Source of the DNA: an uncultured Anaerolineae bacterium
GTDB taxonomy: Bacteria > Chloroflexota > Anaerolineae > J036 > Brachytrichaceae
Direction of reading: 5' to 3'
Length of the DNA: 35,093 nt
Assembly (NCBI GenBank): GCA_938034415.1
Contig: CALHLE010000043.1
Span: forward strand, 1-35,093
The position numbers and the translations under genes are program-made. How positions within the stretch are numbered: position 1 is the first letter of the stretch; each line of letters opens with the position of its first letter. The notes beneath the pieces were generated by a model. It did no database searches. It was not told the origin of the DNA and saw nothing but the letters and a program-made list of their open reading frames with translations. This document shows, piece by piece, positions 27,968 through 35,093 of the stretch.

Positions 27968-28909
27968 ATGATTCTGGTCACTGGTGCAAACGGTTACGTC
28001 GCCGGGCATACGCTTCGGCAATTGCAAGCGGTAGGGGCAGGCGTTCACGTGCGCGGCCTGATTCGCAATCCCGCGCGCGCCGACAAGGTGCGCGCGCTCG
28101 GCGCGGAACCGGTCGTCGGGGATGTCACCGACCGGGCTTCGCTCACTCAGGCTATGGCCGGCGTGGAGAAGGTGATCCACCTGGCCGCCGTCAATCGTGA
28201 TCGCGGCGAGGTCACCATGGAGCGCGTGAACGCCCAGGGCACGATCAACGTGGTTGAGGCGGCGAAGCAAGCCGGCGTGAAACACATCATCAACCTGGTC
28301 GGTTTGGGCGCGGATCCAAAGCGGCCCTACCCTTTGGCCTACACGCAGGGCCGCGGCGTGGAAGCGATCATCTCCAGTGGCATTCCATACACGATCTTGG
28401 AAGCCTCGGTGATCTTCGGCCCGGGCGACGAATTCCTCAACACGCTAGCCGGCCTGGCGCGCATTCCGCCGTTCATGATTGTGCCGGGCGATGGCCAAAC
28501 CAAGTTCCAACCGATCGCCGTGCAGGACGTGGCGGCCTGCCTGGTGCAGTCGCTGTCCAAGCCGGAAGTGATCAATCGCCGCTTGCAGATTTGCGGCAGC
28601 GAAGTAATCACGCTCGAAGGCATCATCGATGCGATCCTGGCCGAGATGGGCGTGAAGCGCGTCAAGCTGCACATGCCGGTCTTCTTGTTGAAACCGGCCG
28701 TCGCCATCATGGACGCGCTCTTGCCTAAGCCGCCGGTGACGCCCAGCCTGCTCGCGCAGTTGGGTGTGGACAACGTAGCTACGGACAACGCCACAACCAA
28801 AGTGTTCGGCATTGAACCGATCAAGCTGCGCGAGGGCATCGGCTTCGTGCGCGAGATGTCCTTCGGTAAGTTGATGGCGCGCACTTTCGGCCGGGCTGAA
28901 TATCGCTAG
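27968..28909 (+). CDS. Atypical SDR, NAD(P)H-binding protein (NDUFA9/NmrA-like)
   Basis: The 313-residue atypical short-chain dehydrogenase starts MILVTGANGYVAGHTLRQL, with the TGxxGYxxG dinucleotide-binding motif. The middle has VNLVGLGADPKRPYPLAY and YTILEASVIFGPGDEFLN, then IAVQDVAACLVQSL and ICGSEVITLEGIIDAIL, the pattern of NDUFA9-like proteins. Members act as epimerases or reductases, or as quinone/complex I-associated NAD(P)H-binding subunits. The classical YxxxK catalytic pair is not evident, so catalysis is uncertain. The ATG at 27968 with GGGAG nine bases upstream is preferred over one at 27947. It begins a three-gene series with the SRPBCC and SDR genes. Confidence 0.8.
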   Translation: MILVTGANGYVAGHTLRQLQAVGAGVHVRGLIRNPARADKVRALGAEPVVGDVTDRASLTQAMAGVEKVIHLAAVNRDRGEVTMERVNAQGTINVVEAAKQAGVKHIINLVGLGADPKRPYPLAYTQGRGVEAIISSGIPYTILEASVIFGPGDEFLNTLAGLARIPPFMIVPGDGQTKFQPIAVQDVAACLVQSLSKPEVINRRLQICGSEVITLEGIIDAILAEMGVKRVKLHMPVFLLKPAVAIMDALLPKPPVTPSLLAQLGVDNVATDNATTKVFGIEPIKLREGIGFVREMSFGKLMARTFGRAEYR

Positions 28910-28935
28910 ACACAGAAGCGAGACAGAATACACCC

Positions 28936-29439
28936 ATGCGCCACTTCGAGTATGCCTTCGTCGTGAACGCCCCGCTTGACCAGGTGTGGGCCTTTCACGA
29001 CGACCCGACGGCGCTGCCGAAGGTGATGACCGGCGCGGTGAAGATGCACGTACATCACGTGGACCGCCCGCTACAGCCGGGCAGCCGCATTTTGATGACG
29101 ATGCAGATCGGGCCGATTCGTCGCCGCTGGAACGTCCGGCTTCTTGCAAGAGAAGCGCCGCGCTTCTTCACCGACGAACAGATCGAGGGCGAAGGCCCCT
29201 TTCGCGCGTGGCGCCACACGCACGCATTCGAGGCGGTAGACGCCCAGCGCACCCGCGTGATTGACCGCTTGGAGTACGAGCCGCCGTTCGGCTGGCTGGG
29301 CAAGATCGGCGATGCGCTGATCGGCGGCCTCATCATGCGCGGCATGTTTGCCTCGCGCGCCAAGGCGACCCGCCGGTGGCTGGAGTCGCAAGCCTCGCGG
29401 GTCACGGCGCCGGCCGGTGCGGAGCGGTCGGCGCAGTGA
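28936..29439 (+). CDS. SRPBCC-fold protein (polyketide cyclase/dehydrase family)
   Basis: The 167-residue protein of the START/Bet v1-like fold starts MRHFEYAFVVNAPLDQVWAF and continues DDPTALPKVM, then GPIRRRWNVRLLAREAPRFF and WRHTHAFEAVDAQRTRVIDR. The family forms a deep hydrophobic pocket that binds lipids, quinones or pigments, sometimes with cyclase activity. No specific ligand can be assigned. It lies 26 bp after the NDUFA9-like gene, which suggests co-transcription and perhaps a shared hydrophobic substrate. Confidence 0.8.
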   Translation: MRHFEYAFVVNAPLDQVWAFHDDPTALPKVMTGAVKMHVHHVDRPLQPGSRILMTMQIGPIRRRWNVRLLAREAPRFFTDEQIEGEGPFRAWRHTHAFEAVDAQRTRVIDRLEYEPPFGWLGKIGDALIGGLIMRGMFASRAKATRRWLESQASRVTAPAGAERSAQ

Positions 29440-29476
29440 GTTCCGGTGGCGCGTTGAGATGGATTGGTGTAACGTG

Positions 29477-30202
29477 ATGGACGCAACCATGAAGGACAAA
29501 GTGATAGTCATTACCGGAGCCAGCAGCGGCATCGGCCGCGCAGCCGCGCTCATGTTGGCGAAAGCCGGCGCTCGGTTGGGATTGGCCGCTCGCAACTACC
29601 ACGCGCTGATGGAAGTCGCCGACAATGCCCGTCAGCTCGGGGCGCAGGCCATCGCCATCCCTGCCGATGTGACGCAGAAAGACCAAGTGGCCGACATGGT
29701 GAGCGAGGTGCTGGCCACCTTTGGACGAATTGATGGGCTGGTGAACTGCGCCGGCGTGGGCGTCATCCGGCCGATTGAACAGTTGACCGAAGAGGACATT
29801 GACCGCACCTATGCGGTGAACACCAAAGGGGTGATTCTGGTCTCGCAGGCGGTCGGGACGGCGATGCTCAAGACCGGCGGCGGTCGAATTGTCACGCCGG
29901 TGGGCACAATGGGGCGCTACGTGATGCGCGGCAGCACTGCATACAGCGCCAGCAAATGGGGCGCAGTGGGCGCGCTCAAAGCGATGGCGACGGAATGGCA
30001 ACGCAGCGGCATCGGTATCACACTGCTCTACCTCGGCGGCGTAAACTCGCCGTTCTGGGATGGCATTGACATGAAGGTGCAGCGCGACAAGATGCTGAGC
30101 GTGGACGACGCCGCTCAGGCGATCCTCTACGCGCTACAAGCGCCATCCAATGGCGTGCTGAACGAAATCGTGCTGCAACCGGAGAGCCACCAGTTCATCT
30201 AG
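29477..30202 (+). CDS. Classical short-chain dehydrogenase/reductase with altered catalytic serine
   Basis: The protein shows the SDR Rossmann motif TGASSGIG (13-20), D64-V, NCAG at 90-93, the AVNTKG helix-4 region with N115, and YSASK with Y156 and K160. The serine normally 13 residues before Tyr (usually within SS) is replaced: RIVTPVGTMG puts G143 and T144 there, so the triad is incomplete unless T144 substitutes. It is about 242 residues, a normal length. Three in-frame ATGs (29459, 29477, 29489) are possible. The last gives the most family-like start MKDKVIVITG; 29477 is a compromise. It follows the SRPBCC gene closely and ends before a perfect hairpin. Confidence 0.82.
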   Translation: MDATMKDKVIVITGASSGIGRAAALMLAKAGARLGLAARNYHALMEVADNARQLGAQAIAIPADVTQKDQVADMVSEVLATFGRIDGLVNCAGVGVIRPIEQLTEEDIDRTYAVNTKGVILVSQAVGTAMLKTGGGRIVTPVGTMGRYVMRGSTAYSASKWGAVGALKAMATEWQRSGIGITLLYLGGVNSPFWDGIDMKVQRDKMLSVDDAAQAILYALQAPSNGVLNEIVLQPESHQFI

Positions 30203-30205
30203 TAG

Positions 30206-30236
30206 CAGGCTAGACCGTCTGGAGCGGTCTAGCCTG
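30206..30236. terminator. Hairpin between convergent SDR and Yip1 genes
   Basis: CAGGCTAGACCG and CGGTCTAGCCTG form a perfect 12-bp stem around TCTGGAG. It begins 4 bp after the SDR stop and lies 13 bp from the Yip1 stop, the right place for a bidirectional terminator. There is no T-run on either side. Confidence 0.65.
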
Positions 30237-30248
30237 TCAACTCCTCGG

Positions 30249-30773
30249 TCAACCGCCGCCTAACAAGACGCCAACGCTGCCGCCCAAGATCGTTGAAATC
30301 ACAAAGAGGATGATGTTGACGATGATAGCCGTCAGGACGGCTTTTTGGGTATCTAGCCCGGCGGCCTCGCGGATGGCCAGCACATTGGCGATGACGCTCA
30401 GCACTAACGCGATAATTGCGCCGATAAATGGAATGATGACGGGGAGCTGCAAAACGTAGGCGTGACCCAGGACGCGCAGCATTTCCATTGCGTTCGTCTG
30501 ACCCTGAAAGAGCCTGGATGCGACAAAGGCAGCCAGCCAGCTTCCCAGCAGCCAGAAGACCAGGGCGCCCAAGATAGAGAGGGCAATCCCGCCAACTGGA
30601 CCGAGGGGGCTGCTCGTCAGGCCGTTCAAGATGCCGATCACCAGAGTGGCGACGACGACGATGATAGCCGCCGGCTGGAGCGCATTTGCATCATGCGCCA
30701 CCTCCCGATAGACAGGCGCTTTGAATGTCACGATGCCCTGCAGGCGTTCGACCAAAGAAGCTGAAGACGACAT
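30249..30773 (-). CDS. Yip1-family membrane protein
   Basis: The 174-residue protein has a soluble N-terminal stretch with VERLQGIVTFKAPVYREVAH, then five hydrophobic segments: the pattern of bacterial Yip1-domain proteins. Their role is not well defined (membrane organisation or transport accessory). The start at 30773 has an excellent Shine-Dalgarno AGGAGGT on the minus strand. It lies downstream of the DUF4013 gene on the same strand, 132 bp away, so the two may form a membrane-related unit. The C-terminus is Gly-rich (GGSVGVLLGGG). Confidence 0.75.
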   Translation of the reverse strand: MSSSASLVERLQGIVTFKAPVYREVAHDANALQPAAIIVVVATLVIGILNGLTSSPLGPVGGIALSILGALVFWLLGSWLAAFVASRLFQGQTNAMEMLRVLGHAYVLQLPVIIPFIGAIIALVLSVIANVLAIREAAGLDTQKAVLTAIIVNIILFVISTILGGSVGVLLGGG

Positions 30774-30905
30774 TATTGATTACCTCCTGATGAATCCAAG
30801 ATATCCGGTCTGTGTTAAGAATGAATTGCGTCTCTAGGCGCACTCTTTCAACGCGGCTCTCGGCGCAGACGACGCTCGCTCGGGCTGTTGCCTTGAAGGC
30901 GCCGC

Positions 30906-31604
30906 TTAGACGACGATGTTATTGCTGCGCGCATATTGGCCACATAGATGGCCCAGCAATATAGCGAGATACGGCGCAGCTAGAAAGGCAATCAGCAGAG
31001 AGAGAATCTGGCCCAGGCAGGGGATGATATTTAACACACCTGCGATAAGGCCAAGGACGAACGTAATGCCTATCAAAATGGCAAAGATGGTTAGGTAGCT
31101 GCCCGTATCGGCGCGAGCGATGCTCAACAGTTCACCAAGGCGCAGGCAAGCGCCGACATCCTTCGTCTTAGCATACTGAATATAAATAGCCGGCAAGAGG
31201 TAGGTCAAAAATAGCCCATAGAGGGCTGCGAGACAAGACACGGCGAGCGCCAGCGCGCCAACGCCGGCTACGGCTGCATCCCCTGGCCGCTCAGTTCCTC
31301 CTGATAGCGCCGCTAAGCCGCCGCCGGCGGCCGCGATGATGCAGGTGAGCAGGACAATCGGCAATGCGAGGACGAGTGTCACGGCGAACACCCTCAAGCC
31401 GTTTGTGAACTTCTCGCCTAGGTTATCCCACGCCGGCAGCGGAACGTCCATGCCGTTCGATGCATTCTTGAGATGCTCAACAGCGTAGCCGTTCAAGGCG
31501 AAGTTGAGAATTGGGACGAGCGCAATGAGCGCGCCGATGCCGAGTTTGCGAGGCCAGTTTGGGTCTTCCGTGGGATGTTGTATCGCCCTTCCGATGTCAA
31601 TCAT
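30906..31604 (-). CDS. DUF4013-family membrane protein
   Basis: The 232-residue polytopic protein starts MIDIGRAIQHPTEDPNWPRK, LGIGALIALVPILNF, a start typical of DUF4013 proteins, followed by hydrophobic segments and an end at GQYARSNNIVV. The function of the family is unknown. The ATG at 31604 is chosen because AAGGAGCT, a strong Shine-Dalgarno, lies about 8 bases upstream. An in-frame start at 31637 would bypass it. The upstream spacer to the next gene (31605-31736) shows no clear promoter. Confidence 0.8.
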   Translation of the reverse strand: MIDIGRAIQHPTEDPNWPRKLGIGALIALVPILNFALNGYAVEHLKNASNGMDVPLPAWDNLGEKFTNGLRVFAVTLVLALPIVLLTCIIAAAGGGLAALSGGTERPGDAAVAGVGALALAVSCLAALYGLFLTYLLPAIYIQYAKTKDVGACLRLGELLSIARADTGSYLTIFAILIGITFVLGLIAGVLNIIPCLGQILSLLIAFLAAPYLAILLGHLCGQYARSNNIVV

Positions 31605-31736
31605 GAGTGTAGCTCCTTGGCGCAGACACACAAACATCCCAAACCCTCGGTTGGCGCAGGTATGTCGCGCAGGTTTTAGTCCTGTCGGATTGTATTAGCG
31701 GTTCACAGATGCGCAAGTAGAGATGACCGGCTGCAC

Positions 31737-32774
31737 CTAGGCCACGCGGCCGTCGAGCGGTTCATTGTGGAGCGCGCGCTGCACGTTGGCGTAGAACTCG
31801 GCGAACTCATTGGCGAACCCGCCGTCGTTGCAACTGCCGATGTGCGGCAGCAGAAAGATGTTCGCTTCGGGATCGCTGTCGGCCAGCCTCAGCAGTGGGT
31901 TGTCGGGCCGGATCGGCTCCCACTCATAGGTGTCGAACGACGCGCCGGCCAAGTGTCCGGATCGCACGGCATCGGCGACGGCCTGCTCGTCCACCACGCT
32001 GCCGCTGCCGGCCTCCACTAACCAAGCGCCGGGCTTCATCATGGCGATTCGCCCCGCATTCAGCCACAGGTCGGTCTCCTGGAAGTAAGGGAGCAGGCAA
32101 ACAACGATGTCGCTCTCGCGCAACACCTGCTCGGCGTCACGATAAGCGATGCCCAGCTCCTCTTCCACAAAGCGTGGCAGCGGGTGACGCTTGGCGTAGA
32201 GCAATCGGCACCCCCACGGCCGCAGTCGGCGCGCCAGCTCCGCGCCGATTTCGCCGAATCCCAAGATGCCGATGGTCTTGCCGTGGATCAGGCACACGCG
32301 CGCTTGCCCGCTCCAGTTGAAAGCGAACACGTCCTCGGTCGTGCGACGCGGGCCGGTGGGCAGGAAGGCCTCGGGCGGGGTGTGCAGCACTTTCTGCAGA
32401 GGCATGGCCCGACGCAGCACGGCCAGCATTTGCAGCACTAGGTTCTCGGCGACGGCGATCGCGCCGCGGATGGGGCGCACGCACACCGGCACGTGAAACT
32501 CGCGGGCAGCGTCCAGGTCTATGTCGTGGTAGAGCGAGCCGATGCGCTGAATGATCTTCAGGCGCGGGCCGGCTTCGATCATCGCGCGATCCACGCTGCC
32601 AACGCGTTCGGTGATCAGCGCATCGGCTTCGCGGAGTAGCGCGAGCACTTCTTCCCGCGAGACCTCGCTGCTGCGTCGCATGACGACTTTGAACTCAGCC
32701 GGCGCAGCAGCCAGTCGCCAAGCCTGGTGCTGCTTGCCCAGGGGACAGAGGTAGAGGACGGTATGTTGGGCCAT
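31737..32774 (-). CDS. D-2-hydroxyacid dehydrogenase homologue lacking the catalytic arginine
   Basis: The 345-residue protein has the two-domain D-2-hydroxyacid dehydrogenase layout. The nucleotide-binding motif is GILGFGEIGAELA (169-181), and SDIVVCLLPYFQET lies at 221-234. The catalytic Glu is E284 in FDTYEWEP and His is H311 in LLPHIGS. The substrate-binding Arg, usually in NTARGxVVDE, is missing: VEAGSGSVVDE puts S257 there. The family oxidises or reduces 2-hydroxy/2-keto acids with NAD(P); without the Arg the substrate is probably different or activity is lost. It is divergent from the GH4 gene with only 14-35 bp between. No Shine-Dalgarno; TAAACT lies 6 bp upstream. Confidence 0.8.
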   Translation of the reverse strand: MAQHTVLYLCPLGKQHQAWRLAAAPAEFKVVMRRSSEVSREEVLALLREADALITERVGSVDRAMIEAGPRLKIIQRIGSLYHDIDLDAAREFHVPVCVRPIRGAIAVAENLVLQMLAVLRRAMPLQKVLHTPPEAFLPTGPRRTTEDVFAFNWSGQARVCLIHGKTIGILGFGEIGAELARRLRPWGCRLLYAKRHPLPRFVEEELGIAYRDAEQVLRESDIVVCLLPYFQETDLWLNAGRIAMMKPGAWLVEAGSGSVVDEQAVADAVRSGHLAGASFDTYEWEPIRPDNPLLRLADSDPEANIFLLPHIGSCNDGGFANEFAEFYANVQRALHNEPLDGRVA

Positions 32775-32780
32775 GCGGCG

Positions 32781-32790
32781 AGTTTACAAT
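32781..32790. promoter_or_regulatory. Overlapping divergent -10 hexamers
   Basis: AGTTTACAAT contains TACAAT on the plus strand (32785-32790), placed for the GH4 gene. On the minus strand it contains TAAACT (32786-32781), 6 bp before the dehydrogenase ATG. The two promoters would share bases and exclude each other. No clear -35 elements are seen; these would lie within the coding regions. Confidence 0.4.
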
Positions 32791-32809
32791 GCGGCGCAGC
32801 GGCTTAGGT

Positions 32810-34138
32810 ATGCATACGAAAATCGTCATCATCGGCGCGGGCAGCGTGAGCTTTGGGCCGGCGATCCTTGGCGATCTATTCGCCTTCGCCGGCGACCTGC
32901 AAAGCAGCGAGATCTGGCTGGTGGACACCAACGCCGAGTCGCTCGATGTCATGGCGCGATATGCTGAGAAGCTCAACCGAGCCTTCGCGCAGCCGTTCAC
33001 TTTTCACGCCACAACCGACCGCCGCGAGGCGTTGCCCGGCGCTTGCTTCGTCATCATTTCGGTCGCTGTGGACCGCCTGGCGACGTGGAAGCTGGACTGG
33101 CAGATCCCGCTCAAACACGGCGTGCGCCACATCCTGGGCGAGAACGGCGGTCCCGGCGGGCTAAGCCATGCGCTGCGGCACATTCCGTTGCTGCTGGACA
33201 TCGCCCGCGACGTAGAGCAGCTTGCGCCGCAGGCGATGCTGCTCAACTTCACCAACCCGATGAGCCGGCTGTGCATGGCGCTCGACCGATATACGCGCGT
33301 GCGCTTCGTGGGGCTGTGCCATCAGATCGGCGAGGGATATCGTATCGTCAACCGCGCCCTGGGCCTGGTGCCGGAGACCGGCGATCGATGGGCCGACACG
33401 CACGCGATTCAGCAGCGCATTCATATCACGGCCGCCGGCCTCAACCACTTCACGTTCATCCTCGATTTGCGCGACGCCCAGACGGGCGAAGACTTATATC
33501 CCTTGCTGCGTGAACGGCTGGCCAAGATGCCCATGGACTTTGAACTGCTGTCCCGCCGGCTGATGGACGTCTTCGGCCTGTTTTGTGCCGCCGGCGATAT
33601 CCATGCCGGCGAATACATCGGTTTCGCGGCGGAGACGATCGCGCTGACCGGCTACGATTTCCATCGCTACGAACAACACGGGCGCAAGCAGTGGGAGCAG
33701 ATCCAACGCGTCGCCTTCTCCGCCGAGGCCGACCTCAGCGAGCTGCGGAAGGCCATTCGTCCTTCTGGAGAACGCGCCGTGCCGATCATCCATGCCATGC
33801 TGTGCGACTTGAACCAACGCGAGCTTTCGGCCAACATCCGCAACCAAGGCTGCATCAGCAACCTGCCGGATGATGCTATCGTCGAAGTGCCGGCGATCGT
33901 GAACGCGCAAGGCGTGCGCGGCGTCCACGTCGGCCAACTGCCGAAGGGTCTGGCCGCCATCATGCGCCGCGAAATCGAGATTCAGGAATTAGCGGTGGAA
34001 GCCGGAGTGAAGGGCGACCGCAACGCGGCGCTTCAGGCGCTGCTGCTCGACCCCCACATCCATAGCTACGCGCAGGCTACGCACTTGCTTGACGATTTGC
34101 TCAGGGCGCATGCTAAATACCTGCCCCAGTTCGCTTAG
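32810..34138 (+). CDS. Glycoside hydrolase family 4 protein (NAD- and metal-dependent, alpha-galactosidase/glucosidase type)
   Basis: The 442-residue protein has the GH4 features. Residues MHTKIVIIGAGSVSFGPAIL open the NAD-binding fold, with D40 ending strand 2. NFTNPM lies at 146-151, the metal-binding Cys-His at 170-171 in LCHQIGEGYR, and NHF at 212-214. GH4 enzymes cleave glycosides by an oxidation-elimination mechanism using NAD+ and Mn2+ and accept alpha or beta links. CHQ and the length suggest the alpha-galactosidase/alpha-glucosidase branch, but the substrate is not certain. There is no signal peptide. The ATG at 32810 gives the usual N-terminus; one at 32789 would overlap the TACAAT box. 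It is divergent from the dehydrogenase homologue. Confidence 0.88.
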   Translation: MHTKIVIIGAGSVSFGPAILGDLFAFAGDLQSSEIWLVDTNAESLDVMARYAEKLNRAFAQPFTFHATTDRREALPGACFVIISVAVDRLATWKLDWQIPLKHGVRHILGENGGPGGLSHALRHIPLLLDIARDVEQLAPQAMLLNFTNPMSRLCMALDRYTRVRFVGLCHQIGEGYRIVNRALGLVPETGDRWADTHAIQQRIHITAAGLNHFTFILDLRDAQTGEDLYPLLRERLAKMPMDFELLSRRLMDVFGLFCAAGDIHAGEYIGFAAETIALTGYDFHRYEQHGRKQWEQIQRVAFSAEADLSELRKAIRPSGERAVPIIHAMLCDLNQRELSANIRNQGCISNLPDDAIVEVPAIVNAQGVRGVHVGQLPKGLAAIMRREIEIQELAVEAGVKGDRNAALQALLLDPHIHSYAQATHLLDDLLRAHAKYLPQFA

Positions 34139-34412
34139 CAGGACGAAATGAACGAATAGGCCGGTTGCTTGGCTCCCCCTTTATCGCCTGCCCTTTGACG
34201 GCGCAGCGCCGCGCGAGGATGCAGCCGGTTACGCCGACGGGCGAGTGGCGCGCAGCCTGTGCAGCGTCTAGAATCCCCAGGGTGTCAAAGCGCCGGCAAT
34301 CGCTGCGCAACGACATGGCCGGTGCGATGTTCTATTTAGATGATGTTCGCTTAAGGCGCGCTTCAGCGCCTGCGCCCTGAAGCGCGAAATTTGCCACCAA
34401 GGAGGAACCGGG
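34139..34412. other. GH4 to CSLREA spacer with a perfect hairpin
   Basis: A perfect 10-bp hairpin CGCGCTTCAG/CTGAAGCGCG with a 10-base loop occupies 34357-34386, just before the Shine-Dalgarno of the next gene. It may be a leader hairpin of that gene, a terminator for GH4, or a member of another palindrome family. A shorter GGCGC/GCGCC hairpin lies near 34199-34211. No convincing promoter pair was found. Confidence 0.5.
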
Positions 34413-35093
34413 ATGTTTACAACTTTACCACTTCGTCGGCTTGCTAGCATAGCCACGGCGCTCGGCGCTTCGGCGCTGTTTGCCGGCGCTGCACATGCAG
34501 CGACGATCACCGTCACTATCCCCTTCGACCGCTTCGACAGCGGCGCGACCACCGACTGCTCGTTGCGCGAAGCGATCCAGACGGCAAACATAAACGCCGC
34601 CTTCAGCGGCTGCGCTTTCAGCGGCACGCCGGGCAATGATGTGATCGTATTCGACTCGTCGTTGACCACCGTGACCATCACCCAGACCGTTTCGGGCGGC
34701 AACAACGACAACACCGACGGCGACCTGGACGTGTTCGTAGGTGTCACGAGCGGCACACTGACGATTCGTGGGCCGATCACGATACAAGTGGCAGGCATCT
34801 ACGACCGCGCGATTGACGTGCACCCGGACGGCAGCGGGAGCGGCGCGTCGTTTACGCTGGAGGAGGTGACCATCACCGGCGGCGACGTGCGCGCCTGGCT
34901 GCAGCCTGATGACGTGTGGCAGAGCGTCGGGAGTGCGCAGTTGCTTTGCGTCAACGGTGGCGGGGCGGTGCGCGTGATTTCTGGCGTGCAGGCGACGCTG
35001 GCCGGCGTGGTGCTGCGCGAGAACGCGGCGGGCTACGCGGGCGGCGGCCTGTGCGCGCAGGAGAACGCCAGCGTGGTCATCACCGGCTCGCAG
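34413..35093 (+). CDS. Secreted CSLREA-domain / right-handed beta-helix protein (partial, runs off the window)
   Basis: An open frame from 34413 continues to the last base (227 codons, no stop). Residues 1-29 are a signal peptide: LRR, a hydrophobic core and AHA-A at the cleavage site. Mature residues include CSLREAIQTAN (49-59), the CSLREA motif that marks large exported proteins of Chloroflexota and related bacteria. Then come Thr/Val/Ile/Gly-rich repeats with LTIRGPITI, FTLEEVTITGGDV and GGAVRVISG, typical of parallel beta-helix (pectate-lyase-like) surface proteins. Likely extracellular; the ligand or substrate is unknown. AAGGAGG seven bases upstream of the ATG is a perfect Shine-Dalgarno. 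The C-terminal anchor or sorting domain lies outside the window. Confidence 0.85.
   Translation, partial: MFTTLPLRRLASIATALGASALFAGAAHAATITVTIPFDRFDSGATTDCSLREAIQTANINAAFSGCAFSGTPGNDVIVFDSSLTTVTITQTVSGGNNDNTDGDLDVFVGVTSGTLTIRGPITIQVAGIYDRAIDVHPDGSGSGASFTLEEVTITGGDVRAWLQPDDVWQSVGSAQLLCVNGGGAVRVISGVQATLAGVVLRENAAGYAGGGLCAQENASVVITGSQ

Overview
This is a G+C-rich bacterial chromosomal segment (by eye roughly 60-65% G+C). The sequence contains no rRNA or tRNA gene to place it. The best guess is a member of the Chloroflexota, an Anaerolineae/Roseilinea-like lineage. That guess rests on the composition, a T-box in front of thrS, a CarH-type MerR/B12 regulator, a CSLREA-type secreted protein and the mix of giant YfhO-like membrane proteins with GH130/GH4 enzymes. 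It is inference, not proof.

Layout. Positions 1-2641 hold the end of a cobalamin cluster (CobC-like phosphatase, cobS) meeting a GH130 glycan phosphorylase tail to tail. Positions 3019-7266 encode one 1415-residue membrane protein that joins a YfhO/GT-C-like half to a complete MOP-type flippase. Positions 7298-11939 carry four minus-strand genes: a metallophosphoesterase, a fused mannose-family PTS IIC-IID permease, a metallo-beta-lactamase-fold hydrolase with a Lys/Ala-rich histone-like tail, and an AguB-type amidase. Positions 12114-14335 are a complete T-box leader and thrS. Positions 14611-16332 are a fused sat-cysC. Positions 16340-17500 are a decayed zone with an enolase-superfamily pseudogene and a truncated, frameshifted IS3-type transposase.

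Positions 17499-26307 form the classic translation/processing supercluster nusA-rnpM(ylxR)-infB-rbfA-nrnA-truB-ribF followed by recF. rimP is missing from its usual place, and the IS3 remnant lies there instead. A sigma-70-type promoter overlaps the remnant's edge, and a terminator-like hairpin lies in the nusA leader. Positions 26366-30202 hold a CarH-like B12 photoreceptor-type regulator with an extra C-terminal domain, followed by two SDR-type proteins and an SRPBCC protein. Positions 30249-31604 encode two small membrane proteins (Yip1 and DUF4013 types). Positions 31737-34138 are a back-to-back pair: a D-2-hydroxyacid dehydrogenase homologue lacking the catalytic Arg, and a GH4 glycosidase. 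The window ends inside a secreted CSLREA/beta-helix protein.

Two sequence-level themes recur. First, a dispersed intergenic palindrome (arms GGCGAAGGCA / TGCCTTCGCC) occurs three times between genes. Second, several genes without a Shine-Dalgarno sequence have a TANNNT hexamer 6-8 bp upstream of the ATG, a leaderless-promoter signature, whereas others have textbook Shine-Dalgarno sites. The observations most worth following up are the YfhO-flippase fusion (flipping and glycosyl transfer perhaps coupled in one chain) and the orphan PTS IIC-IID fusion translationally coupled to the MBL/histone-tail protein.
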